DNA from: an uncultured Collinsella sp.
GTDB taxonomy: Bacteria; Actinomycetota; Coriobacteriia; Coriobacteriales; Coriobacteriaceae
Assembly: GCA_902464485.1 (NCBI GenBank)
Contig: CABQJJ010000021.1
Location: forward strand, 1 to 25,492
Reading direction: 5' to 3'
Length of the DNA stretch: 25,492 nucleotides
Positions 14,622 to 25,492 of this stretch are shown piece after piece. Position numbers and translations under genes: made by a program. The stretch's first letter is position 1; each line of letters begins with the position of its first letter. The notes beneath the pieces are model-generated. The model ran no database searches, was not told the origin of the DNA, and saw nothing but the letters and a program-made list of their open reading frames with translations.

Positions 14622-16462
14622 CGAATAGCCTTGCTTCTGGCACATCGTGTGCACTTAACCGCGACCCCATGGTGGGCCTGCGCCTGGCGCGCGTTGGAGG
14701 GTTTGAGCCTGCTATCGCGCTGGGCCCGGATGAGCTGCCCGTCTACCAGCGTCGATTTGCGATGCTGTTTGCCGATGATGCCACCATGCGCCGCGGCGGT
14801 ATCGGCTGTGTGACGCGTGCCGTCAACGCGCAGGGCGAGGCCGTGGCGCTCAAGCAGCTCATCTTGCCAACGCGCGATGAATTTGATGACGATGTCGCCC
14901 ACGAGGCGCTGGTCGCCAAGTTTAAGGCGGCGTTTCGCGAGGAATATGAATGCCATCGCGCCCTTTCGGGCCTTAAAGGCTTTCCCCGCCTGTATGGATG
15001 GGGTGAGGTCGACGGTGTGCCTGCGATTGTCATGGAGTGGGTCGAGGGCGAGACGCTTGCCCGCCTGCGCCCGCACCTTGCCGTGGACGATGCCGGTCGC
15101 CTGTCGCCGCTCGTGGCCGCTCGCCTGGGCCGCGACCTGTTTGACCTGCTCTGCCGTATGAATCTGGTGGGGGAGGGCTTTGTCCATCGCGACATCTCGC
15201 CGGCCAATATTATGGTTCGCACGGCGCGCCTGCCGCTCGACCAACAACTTGCCGAGGGCATGTTCGATTTGTGCCTCATCGACTTTGGCTCGTCGCTGGC
15301 GCTCGAGCCCGCCTCTGCGGTGGCGGGGACCGGCGGCAAGGAGTCCTTTACAGAGCGCTATGCCACGTTGCGCCGGGCGACGGTTGCCTACGCTCCGCCC
15401 GAGATGCTCACCGACGATATTGCCGACCTGCATGTTTTGCGCATGTCGCCGGAAATTGACGTGTATGCAGCGGCGAGTACGGTCTACGACCTCATCGCCG
15501 GTGTCGCGCCGTACGAAGTAGCTCCGGGTGCGTCGGGTACTTCGGGCTCGCGCAAAAAGACGCGCGATATTGCCAGCCCCTATCGTCTCAAGATGGATAC
15601 GCGGCCCGACTACCCCGTTGGCGCCCATGCGCCCGGTTGCGACCTAACTCAGCTGCTTCGGCGTGAGCCCGATGTGGCGCTCGCTGCCGCCGAGCAGGCC
15701 CAGCAGATGGGGCTCGAGCCGGACTCCGAGGAGCTTCGCGACGCGCTGGCATTTGTCGACGCCCAGTTGTTCGACGTGGTCATGGCCTGCCTGTCGTGTA
15801 ATCAGAGCGACCGTTCCGAGCCCGCCGCGGTGGAGGCGGCGCTTACGACGTTTTGTGACCACTACGCGCAAAACGTCGGCCTCTCCCTTCGCGGCGAGCC
15901 GCTCACGCCCTGTCCCATGGACGCGTCCGGTCACGTGGTTCGTCGCGCTGCGATGATCGGCGCTACGGTTGTCTGCGGCCTCGTGTGGGCCGTTGTGGTG
16001 GTGTCGGCGGCGCTGCTGGCGTCGGGCGCTCGTGTGACGGTTGCTGTAGGGTGCATTTCGTGGTCTGGCACGCTGCCGGGTATCGTTGCCGCGCTCGCAC
16101 TGGCACTGCCGGGCATGATGGGCATTGCCGCCGGTGCCATGGCGCACGATCGTCGCACGGGGTTTCTGCATGGCGTGCTGGCGCTTTCTGCCTGCGAGGT
16201 TCCGATGCTGATTGCGGTTGCGTGCACCGTGTTTTCCCAGCGCGCCGTAGTGAGCGGCTTTGTTGCCGCCTTAATTGCAACATACGCGCTCGTATGGTTT
16301 TTGCTGTCGATGGGTTTTGCCTTTGAGCTTCCCGTCGCGGCGCCGCGGCGCGCAAAAACCCAGATGGCGACGCCGCTTGCCGGTGGTGCCGCGGCGGCTC
16401 GCGCCTTTGTCGGGGCGACCGGGGCGCCGCCCGAAACGAGCTCAACGACCAAGGAGGTCTAG
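14618..16462 (+). CDS. Transmembrane Ser/Thr protein kinase of the FHA cassette
   Basis: 614 aa. Kinase domain ~50-400: glycine-rich MRRGGIGCVTRA, ATP-binding Lys79 in VALK, acidic helix-C region EEYECH, hinge VMEWVEGE, catalytic loop HRDISPANIM with Asp192 and Asn197, DFG at 222-224, and APPEM. The Lys normally two residues after the catalytic Asp is Ser (HRDIS), as in a minority of bacterial kinases. An insert of ~25 residues separates catalytic loop and DFG (PLDQQLAEGMFDLC). The C-terminal ~170 residues have four membrane helices from ~441, so the catalytic domain faces the cytoplasm. Start ATG overlaps the previous stop (ATGA); the FHA gene follows after three bases. It is only generally similar to the kinase at the left of the window. 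Confidence 0.88.
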   Translation: MTNSLASGTSCALNRDPMVGLRLARVGGFEPAIALGPDELPVYQRRFAMLFADDATMRRGGIGCVTRAVNAQGEAVALKQLILPTRDEFDDDVAHEALVAKFKAAFREEYECHRALSGLKGFPRLYGWGEVDGVPAIVMEWVEGETLARLRPHLAVDDAGRLSPLVAARLGRDLFDLLCRMNLVGEGFVHRDISPANIMVRTARLPLDQQLAEGMFDLCLIDFGSSLALEPASAVAGTGGKESFTERYATLRRATVAYAPPEMLTDDIADLHVLRMSPEIDVYAAASTVYDLIAGVAPYEVAPGASGTSGSRKKTRDIASPYRLKMDTRPDYPVGAHAPGCDLTQLLRREPDVALAAAEQAQQMGLEPDSEELRDALAFVDAQLFDVVMACLSCNQSDRSEPAAVEAALTTFCDHYAQNVGLSLRGEPLTPCPMDASGHVVRRAAMIGATVVCGLVWAVVVVSAALLASGARVTVAVGCISWSGTLPGIVAALALALPGMMGIAAGAMAHDRRTGFLHGVLALSACEVPMLIAVACTVFSQRAVVSGFVAALIATYALVWFLLSMGFAFELPVAAPRRAKTQMATPLAGGAAAARAFVGATGAPPETSSTTKEV

Positions 16463-16465
16463 GCC

Positions 16466-17404
16466 ATGGCATCTCAAATCGAGCTCACCCCGTGCGGAGC
16501 CATGTTCGACATCTTTAAACGCGCAGCGCACCTGAGCCATATCGAGCTATGTAGCATGGTGCTTTCGAGCCGTCCGCTGGCCGATGGCCGCAGTCCCCAG
16601 AGCCGCGCCGCCGATCGCTCCTGGGTCTCGCGCTTTATTGTGCGTGCGCCGGTCGGCACGCTGCAGGAGCGTTATTTTGCCGATTACGGCACCTCGGCCG
16701 CGCGCATTATTTCACAGCTGGCGCTACGTCGGCGCAATCCTATGGATAGCGCTGCGATACTCAATATGGTGTGTGGGCCTGCCGGCGAGCCCATGGTGCG
16801 GGCGCTCGAGGAATGCCATCAGGATATGAACCTCTACCGTAATGCGGTCGAGCGCCTGTCGCAGGCGGCGGAGCTTATGCCCGCCGAGCGCGCCGAGGCC
16901 GTGCTGGTGCTGTTTGTCGCCGTCGGCTGTTCGGCAGATGTTCGATCCTCGGTGACCTATGCCATCGACTATGCGCACGCGACTTGCGGCGGTGCTACAT
17001 CGACCCCGCGCTCGCTGAGCACCTCGACGGTCACGGGCGAGCGCGAGGCGGCACCTGCGCATCCGCTGGGACTGCTGCGCGTGCTAAACGGCTACGTGGT
17101 GAGCGCTCCGCGCTGGATTCAACCGAGCGAGGAGGGTGTCGAGATCGGTGCGCTGGCGACGGGGGAGGGCGATATCACCGATGTGGGCGATGACGTCTCG
17201 GCTCGCCATGCCCACGTGTGGTGTGATGACCAAAATACCTGGTACGTCGAGGACCTGTCGTCCACCAACGGAACCGTGGTGGTAAACGGCGCGACGAACG
17301 TCTGCACCCAGGTCGAGCCCGGCCGCTCCGCTCAGCTCAACCCCGGTGACGAGCTCAGACTCGGCGAATCCACCACCTACGCTATCCTCCTCGGCGCCTT
17401 CTAA
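16466..17404 (+). CDS. FHA-domain protein, phosphothreonine reader of the kinase cassette
   Basis: 312 aa, predicted soluble. Residues ~205-310 form an FHA domain: LGLLRVLNGYVVSAPRWIQP, then DVSARHAHVWCDDQNTWYVE with the conserved Ser-Arg-His, and DLSSTNGTVVVNGA with the conserved Asn-Gly, ending PGDELRLGESTTYAILLG. The N-terminal ~200 residues are helical and not recognised (ELCSMVLSSRPLADGRSPQS, HQDMNLYRNAVERLSQAAEL). A Thr/Ser-rich linker (STPRSLSTSTVTGE) before the FHA domain could carry phosphorylation sites. Ribosome site GGAGG at 16453-16457 lies inside the last codons of the kinase gene, eight bases from the ATG, so the three genes are one translationally linked operon and this protein is likely the kinase substrate or effector. 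Confidence 0.9.
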   Translation: MASQIELTPCGAMFDIFKRAAHLSHIELCSMVLSSRPLADGRSPQSRAADRSWVSRFIVRAPVGTLQERYFADYGTSAARIISQLALRRRNPMDSAAILNMVCGPAGEPMVRALEECHQDMNLYRNAVERLSQAAELMPAERAEAVLVLFVAVGCSADVRSSVTYAIDYAHATCGGATSTPRSLSTSTVTGEREAAPAHPLGLLRVLNGYVVSAPRWIQPSEEGVEIGALATGEGDITDVGDDVSARHAHVWCDDQNTWYVEDLSSTNGTVVVNGATNVCTQVEPGRSAQLNPGDELRLGESTTYAILLGAF

Positions 17405-17418
17405 TCAACCCTTCAATG

Positions 17419-17484
17419 AGTTGCGGTGAAATAGGGACTGTTTAAGGCCACGACCGGCAAAACAGTCCCTATTTCACCGCAACT
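17419..17484. repeat. Long inverted repeat, perfect 25-bp stem
   Basis: 17419-17443 (beginning AGTTGCGGTGAAATAGGG) is the exact reverse complement of 17460-17484, with a 16-base loop. It begins 15 bases after the FHA gene stop. No T-tract follows. A stem this long and perfect looks like a dispersed REP/REPIN-type or MITE-like element rather than an ordinary terminator. Confidence 0.85.
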
Positions 17485-17500
17485 GCCATTGGGCCCTTGG

Positions 17501-17564
17501 GGACGGAAGGATTGCGGATCATCGGGTCGGCCCGACTCATCGACAGTCCGTAATCCTTCCGTCC
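17501..17564. repeat. Second inverted repeat, 18-bp arms with one mismatch
   Basis: GGACGGAAGGATTGCGGA (17501-17518) pairs with 17547-17564 at 17 of 18 positions; the loop contains a smaller GTCGG/CCGAC hairpin. It abuts the previous element. A partial copy of its left end occurs at 21461-21483. The remaining 17565-17689 holds only a weak promoter candidate for the GH2 gene (TTCAAA at 17630, TACTAA at 17653, 17-base spacing). Confidence 0.8.
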
Positions 17565-17689
17565 TCGAGGGGTCAATTGCCGATGTCGCCTGCTGCGCTT
17601 TGTGTGATGCCGTTAGTCGATTTTGGCTATTCAAAAAGGTTGATGAGTGTTCTACTAATGCCTGATGCAGTTTATACGTGAGGATTTCT

Positions 17690-20600
17690 ATGAAAAGGTG
17701 TGTTGCTAGAGCGTTGGCGGCTTCTTTTGCCTGTGTCGCGCTTTTGTGTGTCCCATTGTGTGCGCATGCAGAGGATGTGGCTGTCGACCAATCGCAAGAG
17801 ATGATTGTTGATCAGTCGCAAGAGACGGCCGGGGATCAAGCCGCTTCGATGCCGGACGATGGCCTTGTTGATGCCGATGACTCGGACGACGCCGCTGCCT
17901 TGGATGTCGAGGATTCTGAATCTCCCGACGCTTTGACTGGCAGCGCGAAGGCCAGCATTCTCGGCCGTAGCGTGGTGAACATCAACCAGGGCTGGAGCTT
18001 CTCTACGAATGACACGACTCTCGATGGTTGGGGTTTTCCTGACGGGCGCAGTTCCGGAACGGTCGATCTTCCCCATTCATGGGAGTACGCGCATCCCACA
18101 CGCTCGTATATTCCCGCCTTTAACAAGAAGACGGTTACGTATTCAAAGACCGTTGACGTTTCGTCCTATCAGGGGCGCAGGCTGTATCTTAAGTTTTATG
18201 GCGTTAGTAAGAATGCCGAAGTGCTCGTCGATGGCAAGGTAGTTGGATCTCATGTAGGTGGATACTCTGCCTTTGTCGTGGATATCACCGATGCCGTGCA
18301 GGGTAAGTCCAAAGTTGGGCTGACGGTGAACGTGACCAATATCGATACCGATTCAATCCCAATCAATGTTGACTATACGCAGTGGGCCGGCATCTATCGC
18401 GACGTAGAGCTTATTGCGATGGAGGATCAGCATTTTTCGCTGATGAATGCGGGGTCCCAAGGCGTATTTTTCGACTACAATCTTCAGGGCGGCAATGCGA
18501 ACGTGGCCGTTAGGGCGGACATTTCCAATCATGGCGACAAAGGCTCAGTTACGCTGAGGTCACAAATTCTTGATGCAAACGGCAACGTTGTTTCCGAGGC
18601 TGAGCAACCCTGCTCGCTTGCGGCAAACAAGGACTTCACCGAGTTTAACATCAAGCAAAAGGTGGCAAACGTTCATCGATGGAATGGCGTGGCTGACCCC
18701 TATCTTTATACCGCCGTTGTTCAAATCTGCGGTACGGATGGCTCTGTGCTCGACGAAGTTTCGCAGTCGATCGGTTTTCGAACCTTCAAGATTTCCAAGG
18801 GCTCTGCATATCTCAATGGCGTAAAAATCCAGATCCATGGCGTCGGTTACCATCAGGACCGCCAGGGCTGCGGTAACGCGGTGACTGCCGATCAGATTTC
18901 TTCTGATATCGACCAGATGCTCGATATGGGCGTTAACTTTGTTCGCGCATCGCACTACCCGCATGACCAAGCTTTCTATGAGCTTGCAGACCAGAAGGGC
19001 ATCCTTGTATATAACGAGATTCCCTATTACATGATTTATTCGAAAGCAAAGTCGTATGGCGATTCAATCAACACGCAGCTGGTCGAGATGATTCGTCAAA
19101 ACTACAATCATCCGTGCGTCGTCATGGACGGCATTCAGAATGAGGTCGTGTATAACCCGTCGTTTAAGAACTATGGTCCCGACTTCGATGTTACGGCAGG
19201 CGAAATCATTGCCTTCAACAAGCGACTAGCCGCCTTGGCGAAGGCCGAAGACCCGTCAAGGCTTGTGGTGCAGGCGACGATTGACGCCAGCTCTCATGCG
19301 CAAAACTCAAAACAATGGAGTGGCAACATTGAGCTCACCGGTCTAAACCTGTACGTTGGATTTAAGAGCGCCGTTTCATCGGCGGGCAATGAGGGACGCA
19401 GGGAACTCGCAAAATTGCTTAACGCCAAGCTCGATTCATATAAATCAATCTACGGCGTTGATAGCCTGATGATTTCTGAGTACGGTGCGGGTGCGAACGT
19501 TCAGCAGCACTGTGAAGTTGATGATGGCTTTTCGTGGGATGGTAAAGACTCCTCCAATTCCCATTACGAGGAGTATCAGTCGTTTATCCATGAGGTCTAT
19601 TGGGACACCATTCAGAAACGCTCGGATTTGCCCGTCACGTCCGTATGGAACATGTTTGATTTCTCATGCTACCGCAATGAAGGCGGAGTGCCCCGAACCA
19701 ACACGAAGGGGTTGCTGTGCTACGACCATGAAACCCGAAAAGATGCCTACTACTTCTATAAGGCCAATTGGAATACCGACGATCCGCTTGTGTACCTTAC
19801 GAGCAAGCGATTCCTTGTCCGAAATCGCTCGACGGAGGATTTCAAAGTTTATTCGAATTGCGACAAAGTTAAGCTGTATGTCAATGGCTCCTCTGTCGGG
19901 TATGGCACTAAGCAGCAATCCGGCGTGTTCGTTTGGAAAAGCGTCAAACTAAAGAAGGGCGTGAAAAACTCGGTCAAGGCCGTCGGAGAACGAGGTGGAG
20001 CCACGTACGAGGATTCGGTTGATGGAATTACCGTTCCCGATCACAACGTCTCTTATCGTGCCCATGTTCAAAATATTGGATGGCAGCAGGACCGACAGAA
20101 CGGATCAATTGCCGGTACGGTTGGCAAATCGCTTCGTATCGAATCGCTGGCGGCTTCTCTTGATGACCCGAATAGCTCCATTAAAATTAACGGTCATGTG
20201 CAAGGAATTGGCTGGCAGGGCTGGAAGACTGGGAGCTGCGGTACCACAGGAAAATCAAAGCGCCTCGAGGCTATTCGCGTGCGACTGACTGGTAGTCTTT
20301 CGAATGACTATGATATTTGGTACCGGGTTCACTCTTCTCATGTCGGATGGCTTGGTTGGGCCAAGAATGGCGCACCAGCGGGCACAACGGGAAAGGGCTA
20401 TGCAGCTGAGGCCGTTCAAATGGTTTTGGTCAAAAAGGGTGATCCCGCGCCCGGCGATACGGCGAATTCCTTCATTGGCAAGGATCGCATCGTTACTTAC
20501 AAGGCACATGTGGCTACTATCGGGTGGCAGTCGAGCGTGTCTGATGGCGCGACCGCGGGAACAACGGGACGCAGCCTTTCGATGGAAGCGCTGTCTGCTG

Positions 20601-21325
20601 CAGTGTCCTCTGACCCGGATGCCCTGAAGCTCAATGCCCATGTTCAAAACATTGGCTGGCAGGGCTGGCAAACGGGTAATTGCGGAACCACCGGCAAAAG
20701 CCTGCGAATGGAAGCTATCAAGATTAAACTGACCGGAGAGCTTCGGGAAAAATACGACGTCTACTACCGTGCACATGTTGCGAACTTTGGTTGGCTTGGC
20801 TGGGCTAAAAATGGTGAAGCTGCTGGTACGCAAGGATATGCATATGGTATGCAAGCCGTCGAAATCTGTTTGGTCGAAAAGGGCGGCAAAGCGCCAGGCA
20901 AGACGGGGAATAGCTTTAGGCAGCCGCTCGTCACGTACTCTGCTCACGTGGCACATATTGGCTGGATGAGTGCGGCAAAAGATGGTAAGACGGCTGGCAC
21001 CACCGGTCGCGGTCTATCCATGGAGGCCCTGCGCCTTTCGCTGGGTAGTAGCGTGTCTGGCGGAATTGAAGCCAAAGCTCATGCTGCTGGGACGGGCTGG
21101 GAGAGCGGTTGGTCTACAACCGTCGGCACGACGGGCGAGTCTCGTGCAATCGAAGCTGTGCGTATTCGTCTGACGGGGGATGCGGCGGAAAAATACGACG
21201 TGATGTACAGAGCGCATTCGGCTAAGGTAGGATGGTCGGCATGGGTCAAAAACGGTAAGAAGGCAGGAACAACGGGATATTCGTTGCCGATGCAGGCAAT
21301 CGAGATCAAGCTCGTCAAAAAGTAA
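17690..21325 (+). CDS. Secreted glycoside hydrolase family 2 protein with nine C-terminal ChW repeats
   Basis: 1211 aa. Signal peptide MKRCVARALAASFACVALLC to CAHA (cleavage near 27), then an acidic linker (28-85) with a duplicated VDQSQE. GH2 sugar-binding domain ~90-245 (PHSWEYAHPTRSYIPAFNKK, LVDGKVVGSHVGGYSAFVVD, WAGIYRDVELI), Ig-like domain ~246-360, TIM barrel ~361-680 (IHGVGYHQDRQG, NFVRASHYPHDQAFYELADQ). Acid/base Glu485 in GIQNEV and nucleophile Glu597 in MISEYGAGA are both present, so the enzyme should be active, as a beta-galactosidase, beta-glucuronidase or relative; substrate unknown. A further Ig-like domain (~690-780) precedes nine ChW repeats (787-1211; GW and GTTG motifs), probably for cell-surface or carbohydrate attachment. 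No LPXTG motif. Start ATG 17690 has GAGG six bases upstream; the GTG at 17678 overlaps that site. Composition looks less GC-rich than neighbours. Confidence 0.92.
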   Translation: MKRCVARALAASFACVALLCVPLCAHAEDVAVDQSQEMIVDQSQETAGDQAASMPDDGLVDADDSDDAAALDVEDSESPDALTGSAKASILGRSVVNINQGWSFSTNDTTLDGWGFPDGRSSGTVDLPHSWEYAHPTRSYIPAFNKKTVTYSKTVDVSSYQGRRLYLKFYGVSKNAEVLVDGKVVGSHVGGYSAFVVDITDAVQGKSKVGLTVNVTNIDTDSIPINVDYTQWAGIYRDVELIAMEDQHFSLMNAGSQGVFFDYNLQGGNANVAVRADISNHGDKGSVTLRSQILDANGNVVSEAEQPCSLAANKDFTEFNIKQKVANVHRWNGVADPYLYTAVVQICGTDGSVLDEVSQSIGFRTFKISKGSAYLNGVKIQIHGVGYHQDRQGCGNAVTADQISSDIDQMLDMGVNFVRASHYPHDQAFYELADQKGILVYNEIPYYMIYSKAKSYGDSINTQLVEMIRQNYNHPCVVMDGIQNEVVYNPSFKNYGPDFDVTAGEIIAFNKRLAALAKAEDPSRLVVQATIDASSHAQNSKQWSGNIELTGLNLYVGFKSAVSSAGNEGRRELAKLLNAKLDSYKSIYGVDSLMISEYGAGANVQQHCEVDDGFSWDGKDSSNSHYEEYQSFIHEVYWDTIQKRSDLPVTSVWNMFDFSCYRNEGGVPRTNTKGLLCYDHETRKDAYYFYKANWNTDDPLVYLTSKRFLVRNRSTEDFKVYSNCDKVKLYVNGSSVGYGTKQQSGVFVWKSVKLKKGVKNSVKAVGERGGATYEDSVDGITVPDHNVSYRAHVQNIGWQQDRQNGSIAGTVGKSLRIESLAASLDDPNSSIKINGHVQGIGWQGWKTGSCGTTGKSKRLEAIRVRLTGSLSNDYDIWYRVHSSHVGWLGWAKNGAPAGTTGKGYAAEAVQMVLVKKGDPAPGDTANSFIGKDRIVTYKAHVATIGWQSSVSDGATAGTTGRSLSMEALSAAVSSDPDALKLNAHVQNIGWQGWQTGNCGTTGKSLRMEAIKIKLTGELREKYDVYYRAHVANFGWLGWAKNGEAAGTQGYAYGMQAVEICLVEKGGKAPGKTGNSFRQPLVTYSAHVAHIGWMSAAKDGKTAGTTGRGLSMEALRLSLGSSVSGGIEAKAHAAGTGWESGWSTTVGTTGESRAIEAVRIRLTGDAAEKYDVMYRAHSAKVGWSAWVKNGKKAGTTGYSLPMQAIEIKLVKK
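20048..21322 (+). repeat. Three tandem super-repeats of ~440 bp encoding nine ChW units
   Basis: Super-repeats start at residues 787, 935 and 1081 (20048, 20492, 20930). Each holds three different ChW types in the same order: type A (YRAHVQNIGWQ, AGTVG), type B lacking the aromatic start (GHVQGIGWQGW, CGTTG) and type C (YRVHSSHVGWLGWAKNG, AGTTG). Type B of the third copy is the most diverged (AHAAGTGWESGW). Confidence 0.9.
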
Positions 21326-21390
21326 GGGTAGTTTCGCCTGTCCTTGTATGAGATTTTATGGGGCCGACAGCAGAGAATGATGACCTTGAG

Positions 21391-21426
21391 GGGCCGCACG
21401 GTTTTGACTGTGCGGCCTTTTGCTTT
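21391..21426 (+). terminator. Intrinsic terminator after the GH2 gene
   Basis: GGCCGCAC (21392-21399) pairs with GTGCGGCC (21410-21417), followed by TTTTGCTTT. It lies 66 bases after the stop. Confidence 0.8.
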
Positions 21427-21460
21427 CGGAAGTGAGTTAAAGCGCTTGCCCGGGGCTACC

Positions 21461-21483
21461 GGCCCCTCGGGGACGAAAGGATC
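21461..21483. repeat. Partial copy of the GGGGACGGAAGGAT element
   Basis: The sequence here (GGCCCCTCGGGGACGAAAGG and on) resembles 17491-17513 at roughly 19 of 23 positions but lacks the matching right arm, so it appears to be a solo or decayed half of the inverted repeat downstream of the FHA gene. Confidence 0.55.
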
Positions 21484-21561
21484 AACTTTGCCCTTGACGG
21501 TCAGCCGGGGTAAACCTTTACCGCCCACCTATATTTGTCGAAATTACACTTGACGGCGGGG

Positions 21562-21567
21562 TACAAT
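21562..21567 (+). promoter_or_regulatory. Candidate -10 box of the pyruvate:ferredoxin oxidoreductase gene
   Basis: TACAAT with no -35 at ideal spacing (TTGTCG at 21535 is 21 bases away; TTGACG at 21550 is too close). A start near 21574 would give a leader of about 275 bases. Confidence 0.4.
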
Positions 21568-21571
21568 AAAC

Positions 21572-21848
21572 CCGCATGCGGATTTCCGTTGCGGGTGCCT
21601 CCCATCGCCGGGGCGTGCCCGGGAGCATCCGGCATGCGGCCTTTGCGGCGCTCGGTCATGTGCAAGACGGGCAGCTGGGCCTGTGGAGTGCGTGCAGCCC
21701 TCCTCGCCTCGGCATACCTTCTCTCCACGCCATGCACCTGCTGCTCAGTCTGCCTGCCAGATGATTGGAAGCAACAGCGAAAATCCCATCACGCCAACAT
21801 CCCGGCGATCGCCGGGGCCTGTATACCTATATGAGAGGAGAGGGGTAT
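21572..21848 (+). other. Long, potentially structured 5' leader of the PFOR gene
   Basis: No convincing coding frame is seen. Helices visible: CCCGCA/TGCGGG (21572-21577, 21590-21595); GGCAGCTG with CAG-T-CTGCC (21670-21677, 21746-21754); inside it GGC-GTGGAG with CTCCACGCC (21678-21688, 21723-21731); palindrome CCCGGCGATCGCCGGG (21801-21816); TATACC/GGTATA (21822-21827, 21844-21849) placing the ribosome site in the loop. ATACC-TT-CTCTCC (21714-21726) can instead pair with the ribosome-site segment GGAGAG-G-GGTAT (21837-21848), excluding the GTGGAG helix. No known riboswitch class was recognised. Confidence 0.5.
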
Positions 21849-25388
<3,540 letters not shown>

Positions 25389-25439
25389 GTCTCCCACCGC
25401 AGGATCTGAGGGCTAACCTTCGCGGACGTCCTCGGACAT

Positions 25440-25482
25440 GAAAGAACCCCCGCTGCGCACTACGTGCGGCGGGGGTTCTTTC
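25440..25482 (+). terminator. Intrinsic terminator after the PFOR gene
   Basis: A 14-bp perfect stem (25440-25453 with 25469-25482) with an inner CGCAC/GTGCG stem; the descending arm ends TTCTTTC. It lies 52 bases after the stop. Confidence 0.85.
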
Positions 25483-25492
25483 GTCCTGCGGA

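Overview
The window reads as a chromosomal segment of a high-GC anaerobic actinobacterium of the class Coriobacteriia, most likely Collinsella or a close relative. This rests on the gene set and not on a database match: a membrane-embedded LuxR-type regulator, ChW-repeat surface protein, single-subunit pyruvate:ferredoxin oxidoreductase, actinobacterial FhaA-type and membrane Ser/Thr kinase genes, and a dnaX / ybaB / recR neighbourhood. No rRNA, tRNA, CRISPR array, transposase or phage gene was seen.

Layout. (1) 1-2401, minus strand: a transmembrane Ser/Thr kinase followed, with overlapping stop and start, by an FhaA-like (DUF3662) protein cut by the left edge. (2) 2402-2867: an intergenic region with an unusual array of five alternating inverted 16-nt sites, period 62 bp. 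(3) 2868-8181, plus strand: a 712-aa membrane regulator with TWO membrane+LuxR-HTH modules in one chain, then an ABC-2 exporter operon (permease, a second permease broken by an amber codon and a frameshift, ATPase, exported protein). (4) 8287-9012 minus: YcxB-like membrane protein, divergent from dnaX. (5) 9128-13465: dnaX, ybaB and recR, normally adjacent; here a minus-strand 158-aa membrane protein gene plus an AT-richer stretch separates dnaX from ybaB. (6) 13466-17404: a leader with a perfect 26-bp palindrome and an intrinsic terminator directly in front of a tightly coupled trio: membrane-anchored exported protein, transmembrane Ser/Thr kinase, FHA-domain protein. (7) 17405-17689: two long inverted repeats. 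(8) 17690-21325: a secreted GH2 glycosidase carrying nine ChW repeats arranged as three triads. (9) 21326-25492: terminator, a long potentially structured leader, pyruvate:ferredoxin oxidoreductase, terminator.

How it fits together. Housekeeping blocks (DNA polymerase III tau/gamma, RecR repair, pyruvate oxidation) alternate with accessory ones (exporter with its regulator, cell-surface glycosidase). Two separate kinase+FHA loci suggest that phospho-threonine signalling is important here; the second looks like a self-contained sensor-kinase-reader cassette. The accessory blocks (about 2.8-8.2 kb, 11.7-12.4 kb and 17.7-21.3 kb) look visibly less GC-biased than the housekeeping genes, judged by eye only.
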